The notes under the pieces were generated by a model. The model saw only the letters and a program-made list of their open reading frames with translations, did no database searches and was not told where the DNA came from. A program made the position numbers and the translations under genes. Below are positions 26,273 through 34,272 of a stretch of DNA of 44,671 bases, one piece after another. Every line of letters starts with the position of its first letter. The first letter of the stretch is position 1. This stretch comes from CAINEC01 sp046303115 (lineage in GTDB: Bacteria; Bacteroidota; Bacteroidia; AKYH767-A; OLB10): positions 1 to 44,671 of the forward strand of contig JBKCGZ010000116.1 of NCBI GenBank assembly GCA_046303115.1. The letters run 5' to 3'.

Positions 26273-27358
26273 TTATTTTGCAAGCATTTTAAATACTTCG
26301 AGATACTTAACTTTTTGAGATGAAATAGAATAAAAATCAATAATTGTTTGTCGAGCATTTCTACCCATTCGTTCACGTTCCTTGGGGTTATCAATTAAAA
26401 AACATAAAGCATCGTACCATTCATTTTCAGTATTTGCAAGAAATCCGTTTTCGCCATGAGTAATTATTTCATTATTAATCCCCACAGGAGCCATAACAGC
26501 TGGAGCTCCCATTGACATGTAAGTCAAACCTTTAAAACCACACTTCCCTTTTGCCCACTCATCATCAGGTAAGGGCATAATACCAATATCAATATCTTGT
26601 AAATCTTCAATCTCTTTGTTCAGTGTCCAAGCAATACCTTTGATTCCTAATTCATCATTGAAATAGTTTGCATCACCAATCACTTTAAAAATAACCCTGT
26701 CTTTGTACTTTTCTTTTATTCTTCGGAGCACGTCTTCTGCTAATCGAAAATGCTTGACTGTGGTGAGACTTCCTGTCCACCCGATACAAACGGGTTTTTC
26801 AACAAGCTTAGCACTATTAGATGGCTTATGATAATCTGTATCGAGTGTTGTCGGTATAATTGAAACTTGTTTATTAAACTGCCTAGCATAATCTGCTAAA
26901 TATTGATTGCCTGCAATAACGTGTTTTACTTGCTTTATGATAATTGAAGTTTTCGCTGGATTTTTCAACCAAGCTAACTTCCTATTGGCTTCGCTCACAT
27001 CCAGATTCCATATTGCATCATCAAAATCGAATACAGTGGGCACACCTGACTCAACAAATTTGCGCTCAAAATAAGTTGTGCCAATTAAAAAAGCTTCCCT
27101 ACAGATAAAAATTAAATGATATTGTTTGGCCTTTCTTACATCCGCCAACCTTATTTTAATCGCATTGATAAGTATAAACAATTTCTTGAGCCATTGTCCT
27201 GGCTTATAAAAAACAGCATCAGCTTTGGCATCAAGCAAATATGAAACCTCGCAATCAAACCCGTTATCTTTCAAAAAAGCTAGGTACTGTTCAAATCTGA
27301 ATCTCTGATTTGGAGCGCGATTAAGGCGATGAGCAGTAACAATAAGTACCTTTTTCAA
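26273..27358 (-). CDS. GT4-type glycosyltransferase
   Basis: A 361-residue cytoplasmic or membrane-associated GT-B glycosyltransferase. The N-terminal domain starts VLIVTAHRLNRAPNQRFRFE; the C-terminal nucleotide-sugar-binding domain has PVCIGWTGSLTTVKHF and GIMPLPDDEWAKGKCGFKGL followed by YMSMGAPAVMAPVGINNEI, where family 4 carries its donor-binding acidic/E-like motif. Donor and acceptor are unknown. It is divergent from the nucleotide-sugar dehydratase gene, which suggests a surface polysaccharide or glycoprotein pathway. Confidence 0.88.
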   Translation of the reverse strand: MKKVLIVTAHRLNRAPNQRFRFEQYLAFLKDNGFDCEVSYLLDAKADAVFYKPGQWLKKLFILINAIKIRLADVRKAKQYHLIFICREAFLIGTTYFERKFVESGVPTVFDFDDAIWNLDVSEANRKLAWLKNPAKTSIIIKQVKHVIAGNQYLADYARQFNKQVSIIPTTLDTDYHKPSNSAKLVEKPVCIGWTGSLTTVKHFRLAEDVLRRIKEKYKDRVIFKVIGDANYFNDELGIKGIAWTLNKEIEDLQDIDIGIMPLPDDEWAKGKCGFKGLTYMSMGAPAVMAPVGINNEIITHGENGFLANTENEWYDALCFLIDNPKERERMGRNARQTIIDFYSISSQKVKYLEVFKMLAK

Positions 27359-27441
27359 TTGAATATTTAGTAGGATTTTTATTAAATCTAACTTATTTTC
27401 TGAGGTTTGTACCTCTTAAAATAAATGCAAATTTTATAAGG

Positions 27442-27449
27442 CAAAGATA
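27442..27449 (-). promoter_or_regulatory. Candidate -7 element for the glycosyltransferase gene
   Basis: On the minus strand TATCTTTG fits TAnnTTTG and would give a leader of about 75 bases to the ATG at 27358. No well-spaced -33 TTG is present, so the call is weak. The rest of the divergent gap 27359-27532 shows only AT-rich sequence and a TTTGACTATTTGG stretch that does not match the -7 consensus. Confidence 0.3.
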
Positions 27450-27532
27450 TAAATTTTACAAAACGATAAGATTTGACTATTTGGATAATACTATTAAAAT
27501 ATGACTATTTTTACAGCCTAACAAACTAATAC

Positions 27533-29410
27533 TTGAAGAAGCTTCTAGACATCAACCTGCCTCGCGTGGTTATTCTGATTGGAGATTTACTGTTATGTAT
27601 CTTCTCTTTGTTTGTAGCCTATCAATTGAGGTTTAATTTTAATATTCCTCTAAAGGAAATAAATACTTTCAGTTTTGTATTTCCTTTTGTTTTGATTGTA
27701 CGATTCTCGTCCTTTTTAATTGCAAAAACCTACACTGGAATTATTCGTTATACAGGCACGAAGGACGCATTTCGTATTGTTCTGACCTTGGCAGCTGGAT
27801 CAGCAGTAATGTTAATTAGTAATCTTATCAGACATTCCTTAAGCCTATACTATCTTGTTCCGTTTTCCATTATTGCCATTGAATTCCTTGTGACCGTTTT
27901 TTTAATGATTATTGGAAGATTGTCGGTAAAGGTAGTTTATAGCGAATTAAAAAATCCATCAAAAGACAAAGCCGGTGTAATCATTTACGGTGCTGGCGAT
28001 GCAGGTATAATTACCAAGCGTACTTTAGATCGCGACAGAGGTACCCGTTACAAGGTGGTTGCATTTGTGGACGACGACCCTAAAAAAGCCGGAAAAAAAA
28101 TAGAAGGTGTTGAGATTTACAATAGCAATCAGTTAGAAAAACTTCAAGAGAATAATGAAGTAAAACACTTAATTATTTCTATTCAGAACATTACTACTTC
28201 TCGTAAGCAGCAAATAGTTGACACCTGTTTGAAGTATAATACACGCATTTTAAACGTGCCGCCTGTTCATTCGTGGATTAATGGTGAATTAAGTTTTAAG
28301 CAAATTAAAAAGCTTAAAATTGAAGACTTACTAGGAAGAGACCCTATTCAACTTGACCTGAATAAAATCCAACATGAACTTACGGGTAAAGTAGTTTTAG
28401 TGACGGGTGCTGCCGGATCAATCGGAAGTGAAATTGTTCGACAGATAATTCCTTTTAGACCTAAATTATTAGTGATGCTTGATATGTCAGAGTCGGCATT
28501 GTATGATTTAGAATTGGAGGTGAACGATTTAAACACAGATAAAAATTGCAGGACAGAAACAGTAATTGGCGACATCAGAAACAAAGAAAGAATGCATAAT
28601 GTGTTCAACACTTTTAAACCAGATATCGTTTATCATGCTGCAGCTTACAAGCATGTTCCAGTAATGGAGAATAATCCTAGTGAGTCCATTTTAAATAACG
28701 TAAAAGGAACATGTAATCTTGCAGACCTTGCTGTAACTTTTAGAGTTCCGAAGTTTGTAATGATTAGTACTGACAAGGCGGTTAACCCAACAAACATTAT
28801 GGGTGCAACAAAACGAATTGCTGAGATTTATTGTCAGTCACTAAACGACAACAACGAACATACTCGCTTTATCACTACGAGATTTGGAAATGTATTAGGC
28901 TCTAACGGTAGCGTAATACCGCGATTTAAAAAACAAATTGAATTAGGATTACCAATTACTGTTACCGATCCACATGTGACTCGTTATTTCATGACCATCC
29001 CAGAAGCTTGTCAGCTGGTATTAGAAGCAGGTGCCATGGGAACAGGAGGAGAAATTTTCATCTTTAACATGGGTGAATCGGTGAACATTGCAGAGCTTGC
29101 AAAGAAGATGATTCGCTTAAGTGGTTTAGAACTGGGCAAGGATATACAGATAGTTTATACTGGATTAAGACCAGGCGAGAAGTTGTATGAAGAGCTCTTA
29201 GCTAATGAAGAAAACACCTTACCTACGCATCATAAGAAGATTATGATTGCAAAGGTGAAGCAGTATAATTTCGAATCGATTAGTAAAGATATTTCTGATT
29301 TGATTTCCCTTTTTGGTGCGCAGGATAATGAACAAATCGTTCGTAAGATGAAGGAGATTGTACCTGAGTTTAAGAGTCAAAATTCAATTTATCAAAAGCT
29401 TGACAACTAA
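27533..29410 (+). CDS. Membrane nucleotide-sugar 4,6-dehydratase (WbpM/CapD-like)
   Basis: A 625-residue inner-membrane enzyme. Four N-terminal helices (about residues 10-130) precede two Rossmann domains: VIIYGAGDAGIITKRTLDRD (about 150) and VVLVTGAAGSIGSEIV (about 290). The catalytic centre reads STDKAVNPTNIMGATKR (about residues 412-428), with Met in place of the usual short-chain-dehydrogenase Tyr, as in UDP-GlcNAc 4,6-dehydratases of the WbpM/FlaA1/PglF group. These make keto-deoxy sugars for O-antigen, capsule or glycoproteins. Translation begins at TTG (27533), as no in-frame ATG precedes the first helix. Confidence 0.9.
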   Translation: MKKLLDINLPRVVILIGDLLLCIFSLFVAYQLRFNFNIPLKEINTFSFVFPFVLIVRFSSFLIAKTYTGIIRYTGTKDAFRIVLTLAAGSAVMLISNLIRHSLSLYYLVPFSIIAIEFLVTVFLMIIGRLSVKVVYSELKNPSKDKAGVIIYGAGDAGIITKRTLDRDRGTRYKVVAFVDDDPKKAGKKIEGVEIYNSNQLEKLQENNEVKHLIISIQNITTSRKQQIVDTCLKYNTRILNVPPVHSWINGELSFKQIKKLKIEDLLGRDPIQLDLNKIQHELTGKVVLVTGAAGSIGSEIVRQIIPFRPKLLVMLDMSESALYDLELEVNDLNTDKNCRTETVIGDIRNKERMHNVFNTFKPDIVYHAAAYKHVPVMENNPSESILNNVKGTCNLADLAVTFRVPKFVMISTDKAVNPTNIMGATKRIAEIYCQSLNDNNEHTRFITTRFGNVLGSNGSVIPRFKKQIELGLPITVTDPHVTRYFMTIPEACQLVLEAGAMGTGGEIFIFNMGESVNIAELAKKMIRLSGLELGKDIQIVYTGLRPGEKLYEELLANEENTLPTHHKKIMIAKVKQYNFESISKDISDLISLFGAQDNEQIVRKMKEIVPEFKSQNSIYQKLDN

Positions 29411-29459
29411 AAAAGCAATTTAACTATTACTGTATTTTTCTGATTTGTGAATAACTAAA

Positions 29460-29497
29460 CGACAGTAAATGCTTAAAATTTTGGAGTAATACTGTCG
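29460..29497. repeat. 8-bp inverted repeat in a convergent intergenic gap
   Basis: CGACAGTA (29460-29467) and TACTGTCG (29490-29497) are exact inverted copies separated by 22 bases. They lie between the convergent dehydratase and LTA-synthase genes. The arms are not followed by a T-run, so a plain terminator is doubtful; a protein-binding site is possible. Confidence 0.5.
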
Positions 29498-29514
29498 ATT
29501 GATATTGTTGGTTC

Positions 29515-29530
29515 GGGGGGGGGCGCCCCC
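29515..29530. repeat. GC-only tract G9CGC5
   Basis: Nine G followed by CGCCCCC, containing the 12-base palindrome GGGGGCGCCCCC, stands out in an otherwise AT-rich gap (29411-29569) between two convergent genes. No T-tract follows on either strand within a few bases. Its role is unknown. Confidence 0.7.
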
Positions 29531-29569
29531 TAAATGAAGAAGAATTTTAAAAGTTAATTTTAAAATCCA

Positions 29570-31513
29570 TTATTTACTTGTACGACGCTTCAATCGATCC
29601 ACCTTATTCAATCCTTTAACAAACATATGCTCCGCGGTTTGATAAATTGAAATCGCATCTGTTTTGAATTGCTCTTCAACCTTTATTTCTTTCATATCAC
29701 CGGTATAACGATCAAAACTAAACTGAGCAAATTTTTTCTGTGGTGATAGCACCATCAATTTATTTCCTTTGATGTATCCAAGCTTTTGATAAGTACCAAT
29801 AAAAGCTCGTTCATCATTTGGCGTCATCGTTAAAATGTTTTTACCAAAGAATGTAGACTCATAACTCCAGTTCATTAAACCAGCCAATGTCGGAACCACA
29901 TCCACCTGACTACATAGTTTATCAACCTGCATAGGTTTAATTAATTCAGGGGCATAGATTAAACAAGGGATTTGATATTTCAAGATTGGCATCTCTGCTT
30001 TCCCAGCGCTACTTCCACAATGGTCGCCAATAATTACAAAAAGCGTGTTCTTAAACCAAGCATGCTTTGGTGCTTCTTCAAAAAACTTCTGAAGTGCATA
30101 ATCAGTGTAACGCACTCCCCCACTCCTATTTTTATTCAGCTTTAATCCAACCTCCGGGAAAGTATAAGGCTTATGATTAGAAGTGGTAAGAATAAAATTA
30201 AAGAATGGTTTACCGGCTTTATAACTTTGGTCGGCCTCCTTCATTGCACGTGCATACGAATCCTCATCACAAGTCCCCCAAACATTCGCAAAACGAATTT
30301 CTTCTTCGCTGTAATTACTTCTATCAACAATTTGAAAATGATTCCCACTGAAAAAGGTATTCATGTTATCAAAGTATCCGAAACCACCATAAATAAATTT
30401 ATTATCGTACCCCTTCTGCTTGAACAACCATCCAGAAGAAAATAAATTATCATTTGACGGACGGCGAACGATGCTGGTTCCTGGAGTTGGCGGGATACTT
30501 AAATTCAATGCTTCCAATCCGCGTACAGTACGAGTTCCATTTGCATAAAGGTTCGTAAAAAACAATCCTTTCTTTACCAGCTGATTTAAGAATGGCATTT
30601 CATACCCATCACCTGGGTCAATGTATTCAAGATATTCACCACTTAAACTTTCAACTGTAATGAACATAACGTTGTAACGCTTTTCTTCTCCAATGTTTTT
30701 ATATGAATAAATTAAATCATTGGTAGGATATGAAATAAAAGAATCCTTCATCAAAGCCTTTACATGATCATTAGCCTTCTTATCATCGATAGTATAATAA
30801 AATCGATCGTAATCTAACTGATTATTTTTATAGGCCTCAAACAGACTATAAAAACCATTTTTTGCTAATTCATTATTATAAGAGTTATTGCAAATTCTAC
30901 TCCAATTAATATTCACAAAAAGAAATGCAAAAAGAGGAAGAATTGAAATCAGCAACAGACCTTTCAAACGACTTAAATAAGTGGTGTCTGAATTTAAAGA
31001 TCCCTCAACGTAATTATTTTTCACTAACCAATAAATTGCAAGTGCTGTTAATCCTGCAACAATCGCCACCAAGGGGCCAATAGAATACGATTCAACAATA
31101 TTTCCAATTACTTCATTGGTGTATACTAAATAATCTACTGCGATGAAATTAAAACGCACTTCAAATTCATCCCAGAAAAAATACTCAGCAAATGCATTAA
31201 AGATCCAAATAAAAATTGTCAAGCCATAGAAGAACCAGCAAAGTCCATTGTAAAACTTAGTTCTTGCAATTGCTGATGGAATCAAAAATATTATGATGGC
31301 AATTGGCAATGCATAATAAGAAAAAGCAATTACATCAAATAAAAATCCTGAAAGAAAACTAAGCGTAATATCAATTACATTAAAACTAACATTAAGATAT
31401 GATTTTACAGTAAGAACAATTCGCGCAATTAGAGAAACAACAAGAAATATTTTTATAAATCCTGCTAATGTCCGATAACGACCATTATAAATTTTAATTA
31501 GCAAATTATCCAT
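29570..31513 (-). CDS. LTA synthase-family membrane sulfatase-like protein
   Basis: A 647-residue protein with five N-terminal membrane helices (to about residue 205) and an extracytoplasmic alkaline-phosphatase-superfamily sulfatase domain. Metal and catalytic segments: VMFITVESLSGEYL, YANGTRTVRGLEALNLSIPP (catalytic Thr327 or Thr329), and TLFVIIGDHCGSSAG. Family members transfer phosphoglycerol or phosphoethanolamine onto lipids or glycans. Gram-negative Bacteroidota lack lipoteichoic acid, so a periplasmic head-group transferase is a better reading than true LTA synthesis. Its ATG overlaps the end of miaE by 8 bases. Confidence 0.9.
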   Translation of the reverse strand: MDNLLIKIYNGRYRTLAGFIKIFLVVSLIARIVLTVKSYLNVSFNVIDITLSFLSGFLFDVIAFSYYALPIAIIIFLIPSAIARTKFYNGLCWFFYGLTIFIWIFNAFAEYFFWDEFEVRFNFIAVDYLVYTNEVIGNIVESYSIGPLVAIVAGLTALAIYWLVKNNYVEGSLNSDTTYLSRLKGLLLISILPLFAFLFVNINWSRICNNSYNNELAKNGFYSLFEAYKNNQLDYDRFYYTIDDKKANDHVKALMKDSFISYPTNDLIYSYKNIGEEKRYNVMFITVESLSGEYLEYIDPGDGYEMPFLNQLVKKGLFFTNLYANGTRTVRGLEALNLSIPPTPGTSIVRRPSNDNLFSSGWLFKQKGYDNKFIYGGFGYFDNMNTFFSGNHFQIVDRSNYSEEEIRFANVWGTCDEDSYARAMKEADQSYKAGKPFFNFILTTSNHKPYTFPEVGLKLNKNRSGGVRYTDYALQKFFEEAPKHAWFKNTLFVIIGDHCGSSAGKAEMPILKYQIPCLIYAPELIKPMQVDKLCSQVDVVPTLAGLMNWSYESTFFGKNILTMTPNDERAFIGTYQKLGYIKGNKLMVLSPQKKFAQFSFDRYTGDMKEIKVEEQFKTDAISIYQTAEHMFVKGLNKVDRLKRRTSK

Positions 31514-32087
31514 GTATAGTTTCCTTCAATCCAAATCCTTTAATTATTTCTCCTTCGTAATCCAGCCATTGTTGCCAACGTTCATCCACATTTTCCGCCA
31601 CCGCGTACTTTCTAGCAAAATTGATAAACATGGTATAGTGATTGGCTTCACTAATCATCAGCATTTTATAAAACTGTTTTAAATCATCATCATTAATATT
31701 TTCTGAGAGCACTTTAAATCGCTCGCAACTTCTTGCTTCTATCATTGCTCCGAAAAGCAAACGATCAATCAAGTGTACTTCTCTCGAACCACCTTTGCGT
31801 TGAAATTCATATAGCAAGTTTACATATTCATCTCTACGTTCGCGACCTAAAACAAATCCGCGTTCAGTTAATTTATCGTGTACCTGTTTAAAATGACCTA
31901 GCTCTTCTTGTGCTAATTCAAGCATTGCATTTACCAATTCCGTTTTTTCAGGAAACTTCACGACGATAGTAATTGCATTCGTTGCTGCTTTCTGTTCACA
32001 ATACGCGTGGTCAGTTAATATCTCTTCGATATTTTTTTCTACTATGTTTACCCAACGAGGATCAGTTGGCAATTTCAATCTGAACAT
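31506..32087 (-). CDS. miaE: tRNA-(ms2io6A37)-hydroxylase-family diiron protein
   Basis: A 193-residue cytoplasmic diiron protein of typical MiaE length. The four-helix bundle carries the expected iron ligands: ILTDHAYCEQKAATNA, LELAQEELGHFKQVHDKL (E..H), FGAMIEARSCERFKVL (E) and LMISEANHYTMFINFA (E..H). MiaE hydroxylates the isopentenyl group of ms2i6A37 in tRNAs reading U-starting codons. It sits 4 bases after the E1 gene and overlaps the LTA-synthase-like gene, a mixed operon with no obvious functional link. Confidence 0.92.
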   Translation of the reverse strand: MFRLKLPTDPRWVNIVEKNIEEILTDHAYCEQKAATNAITIVVKFPEKTELVNAMLELAQEELGHFKQVHDKLTERGFVLGRERRDEYVNLLYEFQRKGGSREVHLIDRLLFGAMIEARSCERFKVLSENINDDDLKQFYKMLMISEANHYTMFINFARKYAVAENVDERWQQWLDYEGEIIKGFGLKETIHG

Positions 32088-32091
32088 GAAA

Positions 32092-34170
32092 TTAGTATTT
32101 TAACAACTCAGCAATTTTAATCTTTACTTTATCTGCATTTGGAAGCATCGCAAACTCCAACGTACTATTAAGCGGTATAGCAGGTAAATTTTCTGAACCA
32201 ATTACTACTACTGGTGCATCTAAGTGCATAAAACAGTGTTGAGATATCCTTCCAGCTAGTGCTTGTGCAAATGAATTATTATAAGGCTCTTCCGTAAGTA
32301 CAATACACTTGTTGTGCTTCTTTACAGAATTAAACACTGCTTCTTCATCAAGTGGAGCCAATGTTCTTAAGTCTATAATTTCAACCTGTCCTTCAAAATC
32401 TTTTGCAGCATTCTTTGCCCAATAAACACCCATACCATACGTTATAACGGTAAGCGTATCCGTAGAATTATTAGCCGATGCTTCCTGAACAATACGAGCT
32501 TTGCCAAGAGGCAAAATATAATCTTCGGATGGTTCTATTGTCTTAGCATCTTCAGTACCTTTTATCTTCGACCAATAAAGTCCTTTATGCTCTAACATTA
32601 CAACCGGATTTGGATCGTAGTAAGCAGCTTTCATCAAGCCTTTTAAATCAGCACCAGTTGAAGGATAACATATTTTAATTCCTCTAATATTTGCTAAAAC
32701 ACTTTCTACACTGGAAGAATGATAAGGTCCTCCACTACCATAAGCACCAATTGGAACACGAATAATTGCACTTACCGGCCATTTACCATTACTTAAATAA
32801 CAAGAACGACTTACCTCAGTAAACAACTGATTTAAACCTGGCCAGATATAATCTGCAAACTGAACTTCCACGATTGGCTTACAACCAGTAGCACTCATGC
32901 CGACTGTACTTCCAATGATAAAAGCTTCTTGAATAGGCGTATTGAAAACACGATTATCACCAAATTTCTGAGCTAATGTTGCCGCTTCTCTAAACACTCC
33001 TCCTAATCTACCTCCAACATCTTGTCCGTATAACAAACATTCAGGATGCTTTTCCATTAACTCTTGAATAGCAAACAAAGCACAATCAACCATTACTTTA
33101 GCTTCACTACCCTGAGGGGCACGAACACCTTGCTCTTCTACAATTGGCGTAGGTGCGAAGTCGTGAGTATATAAATCTTCTGGTCTTGGGTCTTCGGAAG
33201 CTTTTGCAATTTCATAATCAGAAAGCACTTGCTTCTTTACTTCTTCTTCAATTGAAAACAATTCAATTTCGTTAATTCCTAAATCAAGTAATTGCTTTCT
33301 GAACTTCGGTAATGGGTCACGTTTAGCAGCCTCTTCTAAATCATCACGATACCATTCCTTTCTTACACCTGATGTATGATGATTCAACAAAGGAACTTTC
33401 GCATGCACGAGCCAGGGCTTCGATTCTGTTCGAACATTATTGAAAATATTATTGATGACTTTATAACACTCGATAAAATCAGTTCCGTCAATTGTTACTG
33501 CTTCAATCCCTTTGAATCCTTTGATGTATTCATAGGCATTCATAGCACGAGTTTCTTTAGATGTAGCAGAAATATCCCAATCATTATCCTGAACAATATA
33601 AACTATTGGAAACTGCTTTAAAGCCGCCATTTGAAAAGCTTCAGCCACTTCACCCTCTGTAACAGAAGCATCTCCTAGAGAACAAACAACCAATGGATTT
33701 TCACTAATATTTTTATCCTGTAAACCTTGCTTTTGTAAATACTGAATTCCCATAGCAACTCCGGTTGTTGGAATCGCTTGCATTCCTGTTGCTGAACTTT
33801 GATGAGGTATTTTAGGCATGCCTTCCCTTTTCAAACTTGGATGGCAATAATAGGTTCTTCCTCCACTAAAAGGATCATCGCGTTTAGCCATCAATTGCAA
33901 CATTAATTCAAATGGCTGCATTCCAATCCCCAATAACATACTATCATCACGATAGTAAGCACTTAAATAATCTTGAGATTTAAGCTGAAGTCCAACCGCA
34001 AGCTGAATAGCTTCGTGCCCTCTTGACGTAGCGTGAACATATTTAGCAGTAAAAGATGCTCTTTCCTCATATAACACCGCCATTTCTTTGGCAGTTGTCA
34101 TAAGCTTAAAGGCATTTAACAATTCTTCTTTCGATAGCATTGATTCCTGATCCGGTGCATATGAATTCAT
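32092..34170 (-). CDS. Fused alpha/beta E1 component of a 2-oxoacid dehydrogenase
   Basis: A 692-residue cytoplasmic thiamin-diphosphate enzyme in which the alpha and beta subunits are one chain. The alpha half (about 1-340) has the TPP motif GDASVTEGEVAEAFQMAAL ... VQDNDWDIS; the beta half (about 355-692) has LLYGQDVGGRLGG, FNTPIQEAFIIGSTVG and VLTEEPYNNSFAQALAG. The fusion is known in Bacteroidota and fits branched-chain (2-oxoisovalerate) or pyruvate-type E1; substrate cannot be read. E2 and E3 are absent here. A minus-strand TATTTTTG (34182-34175) lies so close to the ATG at 34170 that translation may begin at the next ATG (34140). Confidence 0.9.
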   Translation of the reverse strand: MNSYAPDQESMLSKEELLNAFKLMTTAKEMAVLYEERASFTAKYVHATSRGHEAIQLAVGLQLKSQDYLSAYYRDDSMLLGIGMQPFELMLQLMAKRDDPFSGGRTYYCHPSLKREGMPKIPHQSSATGMQAIPTTGVAMGIQYLQKQGLQDKNISENPLVVCSLGDASVTEGEVAEAFQMAALKQFPIVYIVQDNDWDISATSKETRAMNAYEYIKGFKGIEAVTIDGTDFIECYKVINNIFNNVRTESKPWLVHAKVPLLNHHTSGVRKEWYRDDLEEAAKRDPLPKFRKQLLDLGINEIELFSIEEEVKKQVLSDYEIAKASEDPRPEDLYTHDFAPTPIVEEQGVRAPQGSEAKVMVDCALFAIQELMEKHPECLLYGQDVGGRLGGVFREAATLAQKFGDNRVFNTPIQEAFIIGSTVGMSATGCKPIVEVQFADYIWPGLNQLFTEVSRSCYLSNGKWPVSAIIRVPIGAYGSGGPYHSSSVESVLANIRGIKICYPSTGADLKGLMKAAYYDPNPVVMLEHKGLYWSKIKGTEDAKTIEPSEDYILPLGKARIVQEASANNSTDTLTVITYGMGVYWAKNAAKDFEGQVEIIDLRTLAPLDEEAVFNSVKKHNKCIVLTEEPYNNSFAQALAGRISQHCFMHLDAPVVVIGSENLPAIPLNSTLEFAMLPNADKVKIKIAELLKY

Positions 34171-34218
34171 GGCGCAAAAATAAGGATATTCCCTTTGTAA
34201 TTCGAATAGTTACCGGTA

Positions 34219-34254
34219 AATAAAAAGGGACTTCCAAAAACTGAAAGTCCCTTT
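34219..34254 (-). terminator. Intrinsic terminator after the 2038-residue gene
   Basis: AAAGGGACTT (34224-34233) pairs fully with AAGTCCCTTT (34245-34254) around an 11-base loop. Read on the minus strand the hairpin is followed by a TTTTTATTTA run. It lies about 20 bases past the stop of the giant gene and separates it from the E1 operon. Confidence 0.85.
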
Positions 34255-34272
34255 CTGAATTATAAAATATTA

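Noticed and set aside
29540..29566. ATTTTAAAA repeats next to the LTA-synthase-like stop
   Set aside because: Pure A/T palindromes are expected often in this base composition.
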